Positions 16,963 through 25,707 are shown, counted from the stretch's first letter. The stretch is DNA of 64,000 bases from Herpetosiphon sp042688385 (GCF_042688385.1 NZ_JBHUPY010000015.1:124001-188000); one strand, 5' to 3'. Numbers and translations: made by a program. Notes: generated from the letters alone by a model not told the origin.

Positions 16963-17505
16963 ATGCTCAAGCTTAAATCAAAGCGCAAACAAGCAGGCCA
17001 AGCCTTAGTTGAATTTGCGCTAACTGTGACAGTCTTATTCTTCTTTCTTTCAGCAATTATTGATTTTGGCTTAGCCTTTTTTGCTCATCAGGGCTTGAAG
17101 GGTGCCGCCTACGAGGCCGTTTCGTATGGTTCATTGTTCCCGCTTCGAAGCGATGGAACGATCAATACCCAAGAAATTCGCGACCGCCTCCGCTATGAAA
17201 GTGGTGCTCTCAACGATACTTCAGGCGCAAATGGGTTACGTTTTGTCAACTTATTTGATCTTGATAATAAAAATGGCCCTGATCCAGAAAGTGTTCAAGC
17301 AGAGCGAATTATCATTAGCTTTGTTAGAAGCCCAATTCCGAATTCTGTACCAGTGAATTGTGCGAACCCAGCAACGATGATGCGCCAGTTTTGCGATATT
17401 CGGGTTTCGGTAACCTATACCTACGACCCATTTTTTTCCTTTGCTTGGTTGTTGGGCTCAGACACAATCAATTTGACCGCGACCCAACAACATACCTTAC
17501 CCTAG
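16963..17505 (+). CDS. TadE-like pseudopilin (second)
   Basis: 180 residues with the signature GQALVEFALTVTVLFFF after a Lys/Arg-rich start. A single helix covers about residues 15-40, followed by a soluble domain containing two Cys near the end (CANPATMMRQFC). It is preceded by GAGGATACCTGACG before ATG 16963. It shares the TadE architecture of the preceding gene but the soluble part is clearly different, so the two are likely distinct minor pilins rather than a recent duplicate. Confidence 0.83.
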   Translation: MLKLKSKRKQAGQALVEFALTVTVLFFFLSAIIDFGLAFFAHQGLKGAAYEAVSYGSLFPLRSDGTINTQEIRDRLRYESGALNDTSGANGLRFVNLFDLDNKNGPDPESVQAERIIISFVRSPIPNSVPVNCANPATMMRQFCDIRVSVTYTYDPFFSFAWLLGSDTINLTATQQHTLP

Positions 17506-17558
17506 TTGATACTTATCACGATAGTGGTATTGAACTTTATTTTTACGGAGGATAGGCT

Positions 17559-20075
17559 ATGAACTTAAGTCGCATCATGCGACGTGTAGCCCAACCAGTC
17601 GCAGGACAATCATTAGTATTCTCTGCTATTTTGTTCTTCGTCTTGATTGGTTTTGCTGCACTAGCCATTGATACAGGCGAGGCGTTTAGTCGCCAACGCC
17701 AACAACAAGCAGCTTCGACTGCTGCGACCATCAGTGGTTTGGAAGCATTGGGTGTTGGTGGCGACGATAATGCCGTTGTGGCTTCAATCAAAGCTGCCTT
17801 GGCCGCGAATGGGATTACCGATGCTGAAGCAGTCGTCGGTGATTGGCCAGTCCTCGACCCAGATCTCAATTACTATCGCGCTTTCTATACCCAACGTGGC
17901 TCGCGGGTTGAATATCCGGTTGGCACGTTCAGCGGTAGTGTCCCCAGCGAATTCAATGGAATTCGGGTGGAAGTTCGCTCGGCGCGGAACACAATTTTTG
18001 CCCAAGCTTTAGGCGTTGATACCCTCGAAGTTTCAGCCGATAATAAAGCAACCTGGTGTCAATGTGCGACCTATGTCTTCCCAATGGCGGTTTCGACCGA
18101 TAAAATGCTGGGAACATTGCCAGGTCAAAGTGTTACCCTGACATGGACAAAAACGAAGATTCTCAATGCTGTTGATGAAAAGAACCACTTCGTGTGGGCT
18201 GAATGGACAACTAGCGCCAATGCTGATAATCGTTTGAAGGAATCCTTGGGTGGTAGCGGTGATTTGATCAAAGGATTTACTGAAACTACCCCTCCAGCTG
18301 GCTATAGCAATACCAGCAATAATGGGATCATCAACAACGAGGACTGGGTTAAGGTTTCGGATAGTTTGCTACAGCCAGGTTCGACCACATTAAACACATT
18401 GATGACTGCGCTTAAGAGTGGCAAGCCAATTTTGCTGCCAACCTTTAGCAAACTCAACTATACAGGCAGCACAAACCCCAAATATACCAGCTTCCGTGCT
18501 GGTGGTTTTGTGCGGGTGATCTTGACAGGGTTTAGTACAAACACTATTACACTGCGCTATGTTGATGCGAATGCCAACTGTCCATGTGTCGATGTACCAC
18601 AACCAAAACCATCAGAAGTCAAGCTAGCGCTTGATCAAAAGCTGATTTGGTATCTGCCAAGTGTTACAACGACGAGCTACGATATTGCCTTGGTGGTGGA
18701 CGTTTCTGGTTCGATGAAATGGTGCTGGAATACCAAAACCACCTGTGGCACGAACGCCAACGCCCGCTGGTATCTGGTGAAAGAGTTCTTGCGCAAGTTC
18801 TCGTATAAGATGCTTGATGTTTGGAATGCCCCCGAAGGCACACCTATGAACTCAGCGCTATTCCCAGGCGAAGAATTGTTTGGTAAAGGTGGCGATAATC
18901 GGATTTCGGTTATCCGCTTTAGCGGTGGTGCACGAACGAATAGCCCTTCATTTGGCTTCGTCAATACACCAACTGGTAGCGATCAAGCTAGTGTGACCAC
19001 CCGTACTAACACGATGAAAGCCAGCATGACTACCTTTATCAACTGGATCACCTCTGGTAATATGGATGGTAGTACGGCTGGCGCAGCAGGTTTGGATGGC
19101 GGTATTCGCTACTTTGATAATGTAAGTGCTGACTCACGCAAAGATCGTTTTGGTCGCCCAATCAAACTGGTTATGATGATGTTGACCGACGGTTTGACCA
19201 ACGTGATGTTCGAAGGTAACAATATTGGTGACCAAAATCACCAAGGTGTACAGCACCTAACTGCGAGTGGCACTTCACCTAGATATTGTAAAGATCCGAA
19301 CGACCCAAGCGCTGGTAATGTACGGACACCGGGCAATAGTGGTTACCCAATTACCGACTTGCCAGATGTGCAAGCCAACTGTCCATGGAATGGTGAGGGT
19401 AATAGTGGTGGTTATGCTCGGGCACCGATTGCCTCGTTGATCCAAGTCTCTGATCGTGCACGGAATCGTGTAGCACCCAAGCGGCCAATTAGCATCGTTG
19501 CAATCTTGGTAGGTGACCAAGAACGATTTGGGCTTGCAGACTTACGGATCGATCGGATTGCTTCAACTGGTGGGGCATTCTATGCCAAAGATCCAAATTC
19601 GCTGAACAATGCACTGCGGTCAATTCTTGAAAGCTTAGCCCAACCGTGTTATGAGCGTGACGCGCTGATTCCAGCAGCTTCAGCCAAGGTTACAGTTCGT
19701 GATAGCACTGGCGCAGTTGTTGCTGGGATGGGCAATATGCAGGCTTCAACTACTGGTAACTTGATCTTTACCGTACCAGAGCCAGGTAACTACAGCTTTA
19801 TTGCTGAGCGCAGGGTAACGGCTTGGAGTGAATTCCCATTGGGTGCAGGCGAAACGCTGGATCCAAATATGTATAACCCAACCCGTGACCCACGCTTAAC
19901 TGGCACAACCTACTTGCCACAACTGTACAATCGCCTACAAGCAGCCGAGGATATTGTGTACCGCAATGCAATTCCATTCAGTATCCCTGAAAATGCTGAA
20001 GGCACGATTGATTTGGGCAAATATACCATGATTATCGCTGAGAACGAAGCTTTCAAAGGTCTCTGCCCAGAATAG
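17559..20075 (+). CDS. TadG-like protein with von Willebrand factor A domain
   Basis: 838 residues. The N terminus has GQSLVFSAILFFVLIGFAAL followed by AIDTGEAFSRQRQ, the TadG/Flp-type anchor. A beta-rich region lies between about 60 and 360. The vWA domain follows, with a MIDAS motif DVSGSM near residue 382 and a second motif MLTDGLTN near 545. Cys pairs flank insertions inside it. The C terminus resembles Ig/CNA-like sandwiches. GGAGG lies 7 nt before the ATG. Such proteins are surface adhesins or tip components in Tad-type systems and bind a divalent metal. It is the third gene of the operon with the two TadE-like genes. Confidence 0.85.
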   Translation: MNLSRIMRRVAQPVAGQSLVFSAILFFVLIGFAALAIDTGEAFSRQRQQQAASTAATISGLEALGVGGDDNAVVASIKAALAANGITDAEAVVGDWPVLDPDLNYYRAFYTQRGSRVEYPVGTFSGSVPSEFNGIRVEVRSARNTIFAQALGVDTLEVSADNKATWCQCATYVFPMAVSTDKMLGTLPGQSVTLTWTKTKILNAVDEKNHFVWAEWTTSANADNRLKESLGGSGDLIKGFTETTPPAGYSNTSNNGIINNEDWVKVSDSLLQPGSTTLNTLMTALKSGKPILLPTFSKLNYTGSTNPKYTSFRAGGFVRVILTGFSTNTITLRYVDANANCPCVDVPQPKPSEVKLALDQKLIWYLPSVTTTSYDIALVVDVSGSMKWCWNTKTTCGTNANARWYLVKEFLRKFSYKMLDVWNAPEGTPMNSALFPGEELFGKGGDNRISVIRFSGGARTNSPSFGFVNTPTGSDQASVTTRTNTMKASMTTFINWITSGNMDGSTAGAAGLDGGIRYFDNVSADSRKDRFGRPIKLVMMMLTDGLTNVMFEGNNIGDQNHQGVQHLTASGTSPRYCKDPNDPSAGNVRTPGNSGYPITDLPDVQANCPWNGEGNSGGYARAPIASLIQVSDRARNRVAPKRPISIVAILVGDQERFGLADLRIDRIASTGGAFYAKDPNSLNNALRSILESLAQPCYERDALIPAASAKVTVRDSTGAVVAGMGNMQASTTGNLIFTVPEPGNYSFIAERRVTAWSEFPLGAGETLDPNMYNPTRDPRLTGTTYLPQLYNRLQAAEDIVYRNAIPFSIPENAEGTIDLGKYTMIIAENEAFKGLCPE

Positions 20076-20108
20076 GCTAAGTTCTAGTACAATTATTGAG
20101 AGGTCATG

Positions 20109-20139
20109 GAATACGCACAGCCATTGGCTGTGCGTATTC
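20109..20139 (+). terminator. Perfect 15-bp palindrome between TadG-like and kelch genes
   Basis: GAATACGCACAGCCA and TGGCTGTGCGTATTC flank a single central base. It lies 33 nt after the vWA gene and 9 nt before the AAGGAG site of the kelch gene. Without a T tract it may be an attenuator or mRNA-processing element that lowers expression of the downstream gene. Confidence 0.5.
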
Positions 20140-20157
20140 AATACTAAGGAGTTTACT

Positions 20158-22551
20158 ATGGGTCGCAATAGGCAGCGTAAACGAGTACTATCCTCATTGC
20201 TCATTATTCTTACCCTCGTGGTTACTTTGGTTTCTTCAGTTTCAGCAATCTCGCTAACTACCACTATTTCGCTGAATTCTGGCGATTTTGCTAACGGCTA
20301 TTTTGGCTTGACCGGTCTAACCCAACAGGATACAGTCATTGGTGGGGTTAGCTATGGCGGGGTTCAGCTTATTCCGCAAGGTGCATTGGCACAGTGGAGC
20401 GAGGCAAATAATACCATCTGCCGCCGGCTAGCTGATATGGGGACTGCTAGCTTTAAAAATCATCTCTATACTATCGGTGGCCTTACTTCTTCGTCAGGGG
20501 TGATTACTCCAGTCCGAGATGTTTGCCAAACATCGGTTTTGAGCCTTGGCGGTGAAACAACCGCGTGGACGCAAAGCTCCCAACCGTTGCCGCTGGCTTT
20601 AGCCCGGATGAGTACAGTGGCTATCACCCACACGAGTGACCCTACCAAAGGCATTATCTATAGCTTTGGTGGTCAAAACGCATCGGATTTTGATAGCCAG
20701 TATGTTGATACGATTTACTCAAGCGTGATTGATGCTAACGGCAACTTAGGCCCATGGCAAACCCAAGCCCTGACCGTTGGCGAAAAATTGATTAATACGA
20801 CTGCAACTGCCTTTACTACCGAATCTGGTCAGACCTATATTTACCTGATTGGTGGTCGAACCATCGATACCTCAATTTTATTTGCACCAATTTTTGCTCG
20901 GCGCTCAGTGCGTCGAACCTTGGTAGGGCCAAATGGGGTGCTTGGGCCATGGCAATCGATGCCTGACCTGCCAATTACGCCCGATATGTTTACTCCTACC
21001 AGTGGCTGTGATAGCAAGGTTGGCTTGCACACAATGGATGCCACCAACTTTGATGCAATTACAACTGAAAGTATTACGCAAACTGGAGGTATTACGCAAA
21101 CGGTCGAAAGCACCTATCGCGCCTTGATAGTTGTTGGTGGAACCTTCGAATTAGGAAGCGGCGATCAAGCCAATGGCTGTTCGATCACCCGTGAAGGCTC
21201 AGCCCAAGCCTTCCTTGGCCGGCTTAACCGTAACACAGGCATGCTGACTTGGGAATCGCAGCGCTATGTTTTGCCCGAGCCACTTTCAGGCCCACGGGTC
21301 ATTGGGGTTAACCAGAAAATCTATGTCGTTGGTGGTCGGCAAGGAACGGTTGGTGCTCCAACGAATCGGATCTATACCTCCTACATTAATGTTAATGCCT
21401 TCAGCCTACCAGTATTCGGCCAGAGTAACTTTAGGGTTTCGGAAAATGCCCTTGAACCTGAGCAAGCGCGAGCTTCGCATGGGCTTGAATTAATTAGAAT
21501 TGAAAATCGCCCGATTGCCTATATGTATGGCGGTATTCGGAGTGGGACAACCTATCAGAATGACGTAATTTTTGGTAGGGTTGGGACTGCCGACGACTTT
21601 GATTTTAATAGTGGTGGCTACCCTTCACCTGGGATCTATCGCTCACCAGCGGTTCAATTACGCGCACCTGCAATTATTGAACAAATGCTTTGGGATGCAA
21701 CGCTTGAAACAGTGCTGCCAGAACCACCAATTAATACTGATATTCAAATGCAATATCGGCTGGCAACAACCCGCGCAGGTCTAGAGTCGGCTCCATGGCA
21801 AATTGTCGATGGTTCACCAAGCACTGATAAATATTCAGTTAATGGCCCAAATACGGCAACTGGCTCAGCGGTCGTCCAAGGTCAGTGGTTTCAATATCAG
21901 GCCTTGATGACCACCCAAGACCCTTCTTTGGTGAAAGCTACCCCGATTTTACGCCATGTGCGCATCAAATATAAAGTTGATGGTCACCCAAGCTTATATG
22001 TTGATAACGCTTCAATGTCTACGGTTACCCCAGCAGGTATTACCGCATTTAGCATGACCTTGAAAAATGGGATTAAGCCTGGCTCAAACGATACCGAAAA
22101 TGTGCTCGATGCCGATATTGAAAGTGCTGGTACGTTCTATGTCGATATGTACATCTTGCCGCCTGGCTCGGCTGATGTACCACCAAGCCGCAATGCTGAG
22201 GGGATTTATCCTTATGGCGTAGTCTTTACCGAGGTCAATCGGGCAAACTTGCCGCAAGACGGTAGCTTTACGCTTGATGGCTTTTCTGATAATACGCTTT
22301 GGCGCAGAAGCTGTACACTGGCAACCGTTGATTGTCCATTAGTTGTTTGGCAAGCGCTGTTCAACCAAGCTGGCGTATGGAAGGTCTATCTGGTTGTTGA
22401 TAGCGGTAATAATGTTACCGAAGCCGAAACGCCTGCTGGAACCCGCGAGTTTGATAATATCTATTCGTTCAATGTTACTTCAACTGTTGTTGGGAGCACG
22501 ATTCGCTTACCAGTTGTTGGGGTCAACTTTGCGAATACGCCAACACCATAA
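20158..22551 (+). CDS. Secreted kelch-type beta-propeller protein
   Basis: An N-terminal signal peptide has basic GRNRQRKR, a hydrophobic core LLIILTLVVTLVSS, and a likely cut after SVSA. About six kelch-like blades are recognisable from their Gly-Gly cores: LYTIGG, IYSFGG, IYLIGG, LIVVGG, IYVVGG and AYMYGG, spread over residues 90-470. The last third contains beta-sandwich-like repeats (about 500-780) resembling Ig or CARDB-type domains. AAGGAG precedes the ATG. It ends the Tad-type operon and is followed by a strong terminator. A role in surface binding is inferred from architecture and context; the ligand is unknown. Confidence 0.78.
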   Translation: MGRNRQRKRVLSSLLIILTLVVTLVSSVSAISLTTTISLNSGDFANGYFGLTGLTQQDTVIGGVSYGGVQLIPQGALAQWSEANNTICRRLADMGTASFKNHLYTIGGLTSSSGVITPVRDVCQTSVLSLGGETTAWTQSSQPLPLALARMSTVAITHTSDPTKGIIYSFGGQNASDFDSQYVDTIYSSVIDANGNLGPWQTQALTVGEKLINTTATAFTTESGQTYIYLIGGRTIDTSILFAPIFARRSVRRTLVGPNGVLGPWQSMPDLPITPDMFTPTSGCDSKVGLHTMDATNFDAITTESITQTGGITQTVESTYRALIVVGGTFELGSGDQANGCSITREGSAQAFLGRLNRNTGMLTWESQRYVLPEPLSGPRVIGVNQKIYVVGGRQGTVGAPTNRIYTSYINVNAFSLPVFGQSNFRVSENALEPEQARASHGLELIRIENRPIAYMYGGIRSGTTYQNDVIFGRVGTADDFDFNSGGYPSPGIYRSPAVQLRAPAIIEQMLWDATLETVLPEPPINTDIQMQYRLATTRAGLESAPWQIVDGSPSTDKYSVNGPNTATGSAVVQGQWFQYQALMTTQDPSLVKATPILRHVRIKYKVDGHPSLYVDNASMSTVTPAGITAFSMTLKNGIKPGSNDTENVLDADIESAGTFYVDMYILPPGSADVPPSRNAEGIYPYGVVFTEVNRANLPQDGSFTLDGFSDNTLWRRSCTLATVDCPLVVWQALFNQAGVWKVYLVVDSGNNVTEAETPAGTREFDNIYSFNVTSTVVGSTIRLPVVGVNFANTPTP

Positions 22552-22564
22552 GTTGCTTAACGCT

Positions 22565-22602
22565 AAAGCAGGGATTGGGCTAAGCCCAATCCCTGCTTTT
22601 TT
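22565..22602 (+). terminator. Strong Rho-independent terminator
   Basis: AAAGCAGGGATTGGGC pairs perfectly with GCCCAATCCCTGCTTT around a TAA loop and is followed by six T. Its A-rich left side could also serve the convergent gene. Confidence 0.92.
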
Positions 22603-22621
22603 GTTTCTCTCGTGCTTGCAT

Positions 22622-24058
22622 TTATTTGGTCCAGCGCACGCTATCAAACCAAATCGCCTTCATGCTATCGTCGGCTAAATCGGAGAGGCCAACCGAGCCT
22701 GTGCCATCGAAGCGATAGCGCCCGAGTTCAGCCCAATTGCCAGCGTGCTCAGCTTGATTGATTACAACCAAGCTTTCGCCATCGGCGTGCTGCACAACAT
22801 AGCGGGCTGAGGTTGTGTCGCTTTTGCCGTTGGGGCAATAGGGCACAAACACGCTGACGCTATATTCGCCAGCTTCCAGCGGCGTTGTCCAGCGCGCATT
22901 GTTGACAGCTTTGGCTGGATCATTGGTTGAGAACGTCCAGAAGGAATGGCGGTTTTTGCCACACGAAAATTCATACCACTTAACATCTGAGCGGCTGAAT
23001 TGTTCGCCTTGGTTATCAACCTGAATTGTGCCTGCTGGCAATTCTTCCACTGGGGCTGGCTCTGGGGTGACGCTGCCAACTGGCATTGGCGCAGGATTAT
23101 CGCCTGGATCGCGGCCCAGCCACAGGAAGGTAATATCTAATTCTTCTTGTTCATCATTGAATGGAATGCCCAAGGCAGTCCACGCTCCATCGCCAACATC
23201 GGCAGCGGTTGGGAAGCGCACGCGGCCTTTTTCGGCCCAGCCACCGTTGTAGCCATCGAAATAGGCGGCATGGTCTTGCGGCCAGCCCACAGGCAGATCG
23301 CTAAACTTTTCACGCTCAACATTCCAGTAATCATCGTGAATATTCCATGGCCCGACTTCCCAAACTGGCACGACAATCGACGTGCCTTTATAGGATAAGC
23401 GCGCCATATATTCGCCGCCGCCGCGGGATGAAAGCGAGCGGAACGATGGCAAGGAAACAAACCAATCATTGGGCTGAATAATATGACCGTTGGCCGTGCG
23501 ATCGCCGACCAAACCCATACGGGTTGCCCGAATGTGATAAGTTGGGGCCAGCGGCTCAGCATCCATAATGCTGATTGCTGCGCTTTCGGCAAGCGTGTTG
23601 GGCTCAAGTTGTACAAAATCGACTACAGGCGCTGCATCATTGGCCAGCAACACCAAGCGATATTGAATTTGGCGGGCAATCGTGGCAAAAGCTACGGTTT
23701 GGCCAGCTTGCACATCGAGCGTCCAATCGCTCCAGCGCTCGCCATTGAAGCCACGCAGATCAAGCCGCACGCTAGCGCCAGCTGGCACAGTTGCAGCCCA
23801 ATTGACGGTAACTTGATTGGCGGGAGCAATGTTTTGGGGTGCGCTATCGAACATACCAAAGCGCGCAAACGAACCATACACAGCTGCCGCTTGGCTTGCA
23901 GTCGGGGCGAGGGTCAGTTGACCAGAATCGAGAATGAGGGTATCGGTTGATGCAGCAGCAGCCCACAAGGATACAGTTGGGGTAGCCTGCGCTCGGAGTG
24001 GGGTCATGCTGACAGTCAGCAGACAGCCAAGCGCCAATAAACGGGCAATGTGTCGCAA
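22622..24058 (-). CDS. Secreted protein with C-terminal golvesin-like domain
   Basis: Start: TTG 24058 (6 nt after GGAGG) gives a clean signal peptide, LRHIARLLALGCLLTVSM then cleavage after RAQA; GTG 24061 is the alternative. A frame extending to 24250 exists but it runs through the structured leader and gives no signal peptide. The mature protein has beta-rich domains (about 40-340), with LRGFNGERWSDW and GYNGGWAEKGRVRF segments typical of carbohydrate-binding or amidase-associated folds, and a Pro-rich linker. The last 130 residues match the golvesin C-terminal-like domain: ARWTTPLEAGEYSVSVFVP, YVVQHADG, WAELGRYRFDGTGSVGLSD and a final WFDSVRW. It is probably secreted and may bind wall or glycan. 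No catalytic residues could be assigned. Confidence 0.72.
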   Translation of the reverse strand: MRHIARLLALGCLLTVSMTPLRAQATPTVSLWAAAASTDTLILDSGQLTLAPTASQAAAVYGSFARFGMFDSAPQNIAPANQVTVNWAATVPAGASVRLDLRGFNGERWSDWTLDVQAGQTVAFATIARQIQYRLVLLANDAAPVVDFVQLEPNTLAESAAISIMDAEPLAPTYHIRATRMGLVGDRTANGHIIQPNDWFVSLPSFRSLSSRGGGEYMARLSYKGTSIVVPVWEVGPWNIHDDYWNVEREKFSDLPVGWPQDHAAYFDGYNGGWAEKGRVRFPTAADVGDGAWTALGIPFNDEQEELDITFLWLGRDPGDNPAPMPVGSVTPEPAPVEELPAGTIQVDNQGEQFSRSDVKWYEFSCGKNRHSFWTFSTNDPAKAVNNARWTTPLEAGEYSVSVFVPYCPNGKSDTTSARYVVQHADGESLVVINQAEHAGNWAELGRYRFDGTGSVGLSDLADDSMKAIWFDSVRWTK

Positions 24059-24061
24059 CAC

Positions 24062-24253
24062 AAACCTCCGGAGGTACGCGGTGGATGCAAAACATGGCAT
24101 CAGGAATGCAGCTTGGTGGGTAGCAACACTGCTACGCTTCAGGGAGAGATGCCACAACGGCGGCATCGGCATTCCACACCGACTCTCTTGATACAACCCG
24201 CCTTCGTGGCGTGAGGACTGCGCTAGAGCTGAGTTTCCAGCATTTAACACAGC
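24062..24253 (-). promoter_or_regulatory. Long structured 5' leader, candidate riboswitch or RNA element
   Basis: From the predicted start (about 24253) to the start codon is about 195 nt. On the minus strand I find ACGCC/GGCG, then a junction closed by GAGAG/CTCTC holding two hairpins, TCGG/CCGA and ATGCC/GGCAT. GTAGCA/TGCTAC, GCAT/ATGC and finally ACCTCCGGAGGT follow, in which the ribosome site is covered by its own complement. The layout of promoter, multi-stem domain and sequestered ribosome site is what a riboswitch would show. I compared it from memory with c-di-GMP, c-di-AMP, SAM, cobalamin, TPP and FMN consensus cores and it matches none. Confidence 0.45.
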
Positions 24254-24259
24254 GTCAGG

Positions 24260-24287
24260 ATTATATCATAGCTTTTTCAGATGTAAA
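24260..24287 (-). promoter_or_regulatory. Promoter of the golvesin-domain gene
   Basis: Minus-strand TTTACA (24287-24282) and TATAAT (24265-24260) with a 16-bp spacer. Transcription would start near 24253. Confidence 0.7.
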
Positions 24288-24419
24288 TCAGCAATTTATC
24301 AGGTTGCTGTCAGCTTGCGATTGAACCCTAAAATCCAACTATTGATGGAGTAGTTTCGGCACAAACATCGGCTAACATAGGCGCGAGAGCTACACATCCT
24401 CATAACAAATCACCATTTT

Positions 24420-24488
24420 AAGGAGCAGATGATGGGAATGGTATACCGATATGATCCTGGCTTTTTCACAGAAATTGATACGGAAGGC
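24420..24488 (+). repeat. Direct duplication, copy 1 (RBS plus first 20 codons)
   Basis: The 69 bp from AAGGAGCAG through codon 20 recur at 24846-24914 with only three base differences. The copies end in unrelated sequence, so this is a recent partial duplication or recombination trace. Confidence 0.85.
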
Positions 24489-24842
24489 GATAGAAGGACA
24501 CTTTGGGAAGTTGGGATGAATGCTGGCCAGTTTTTCTTTGCCCAAATTGAAGCGTTTGAAAAGATTTTTAATTAACCAAGCGGCTTTTGTGACACAGAGG
24601 CTGATGAGGTTTACTTGATCGATGCAGTTAAATTAAAAGCATTAATTGAAGCAATGCTCGGTTATTACAACGCAACCAGCCATCCCTTGCGGCCCATCTT
24701 ATTTGATTCGTCAATTCAGATTTTATTGGTGTTGTATCAACGGGCTATCGACGAGTGGTTGCCAGCGCCAGCAGAGTTGATGGATACGATTGAACAGATT
24801 GAGATCGCCATGGGCAGGGGTTATCTCAAGCGTAATAATTAA
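24429..24842 (+). pseudogene. Small gene interrupted by an in-frame TAA
   Basis: ATG 24429 has AAGGAG at the right distance. The frame encodes 48 residues (MMGMVYRYDPGFFTEIDTEG... ending FEKIFN), meets TAA at 24573, and continues in the same frame as PSGFCDTEADEVYLIDAVKL to the stop at 24842. The two halves together make one plausible protein of about 137 residues. A late in-frame TTG (24615) could start the second half. Part two (PSG, ADE, ID, then a helix and SSHP-like TSHPLR) resembles the DUF6086 family as I remember it, low confidence. It could be a nonsense mutant, a sequencing error or a recoded gene. Confidence 0.65.
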
Positions 24843-24845
24843 TCG

Positions 24846-24914
24846 AAGGAGCAGATGATGGGAATGGTATACCAATATGATCCTGGCTTTTTCACAGAAA
24901 TTGATACAGAAGGT
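24846..24914 (+). repeat. Direct duplication, copy 2
   Basis: Second copy of the 69-bp block described at 24420-24488. Confidence 0.85.
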
Positions 24915-24992
24915 TTGATGAGACAGGACGGCAATCGTATAGGACATGCACAATGTGAAAGACATCTATGGAGGCACTATGACCATCGATGA
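24855..24992 (+). pseudogene. Truncated duplicate of the interrupted gene
   Basis: The first 20 codons copy the gene at 24429. The frame then diverges after DTEG into 25 unrelated residues (LMRQDGNRIG...) and stops at 24990-24992 inside the start of the next gene. With its own AAGGAG it may still be translated and could drive the downstream gene by coupling. It is most likely a remnant. Confidence 0.6.
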
Positions 24993-25323
24993 CCTTGAAA
25001 CAAGATTGGAGTCCTTTGTATCGCGTGCTCAAATCGTGCGCGATACCCGCCGCATTCTTGAGGAAGGTGCGGTCAATGGCATGATAGCGGTTGAATTAGA
25101 AGACGATCAATTCACTCCCGTGCCGCAGGATACGCCGATCACCGTCATCCAGACCACGTTCGAGTGCTTCTATGTGGGCGATGTTTTTGGCCCCGTGAAG
25201 GCGATTGTTGCGCTGGGAGCAATGACCATCCAAGAAGGTGTCATTCTGCCCCAGTATTGTTTTGTCAGGCTCTATTATAATGAAGAAGGAACGGTCTTTA
25301 CCACCGATTTTTACCGTGACTAG
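24979..25323 (+). CDS. Small protein of unknown family (tandem paralogue 1)
   Basis: 114 residues from ATG 24979, which has GGAGG 6 nt upstream; the in-frame ATG at 24946 has no ribosome site. It starts MTIDDLETRLESFVSRAQIV with an amphipathic helix. A conserved core shared with the next gene follows: TPITVIQTTFECFYVGD, then ATVALG-like AIVALGAMTIQEG and QYCFVRLYY, and an acidic end. It is probably cytosolic, alpha/beta, with no signal peptide. I do not recognise it. Small paralogous genes beside broken copies of another small gene look like an immunity-gene array, but no toxin is present. Confidence 0.65.
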   Translation: MTIDDLETRLESFVSRAQIVRDTRRILEEGAVNGMIAVELEDDQFTPVPQDTPITVIQTTFECFYVGDVFGPVKAIVALGAMTIQEGVILPQYCFVRLYYNEEGTVFTTDFYRD

Positions 25324-25344
25324 CGCGTGCATCAGGAGCAATCA

Positions 25345-25707
25345 ATGAGTGTCACCACGATAGAACGGCTGTTGGATGCAGTGCTGCCCCATAGCCAGGT
25401 GCTGGCCGATACGACCTCCCTCCTTGAAGGTCTGGTTCATGATGGATGCATCGAGGTTCACGTTACCTCCGATAGTGGCCGTGTTTCGCCGCTAACCATC
25501 CCCTATCCGGTGCTCCTGACGGTTACCCGAAAAACCTTCTATCGCCGCTTTGTGGGTGATGCAGCGTGGACGATAAGTGCAACCGTCGCGCTTGGCCCTG
25601 TTGCAATCGACCATGGATTCATGACCGCACAGTATCACTTTCTGTGGCTCGCCTATGATACTAAAAAAACGATTGTTGAGTTTGAGTGGTTTGATCCAGC
25701 TTATTAA
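25345..25707 (+). CDS. Small protein of unknown family (tandem paralogue 2)
   Basis: 120 residues from ATG 25345, with AGGAG 6 nt upstream; a GTG at 25327 is a weaker choice. It aligns by eye with the preceding gene across most of its length: ADTTSLLEG against RDTRRILEE, TPI/IPYPVLLTVTRKTFY, FVGDA, ATVALGPVAIDHGFMTAQYHF, and a C-terminal acidic aromatic tail. The two are tandem duplicates that have diverged well beyond the 24420/24846 duplication. The function is unknown. Confidence 0.65.
   Translation: MSVTTIERLLDAVLPHSQVLADTTSLLEGLVHDGCIEVHVTSDSGRVSPLTIPYPVLLTVTRKTFYRRFVGDAAWTISATVALGPVAIDHGFMTAQYHFLWLAYDTKKTIVEFEWFDPAY

Noticed and set aside
22622..24250. Full 542-codon frame for the golvesin protein
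   Set aside because: The extension runs through the promoter-proximal structured leader and gives no signal peptide; TTG 24058 after GGAGG does.
24062..24253. Known riboswitch (c-di-GMP, c-di-AMP, SAM, cobalamin, TPP, FMN)
   Set aside because: None of the conserved cores I remember could be found; kept as an unknown structured leader.
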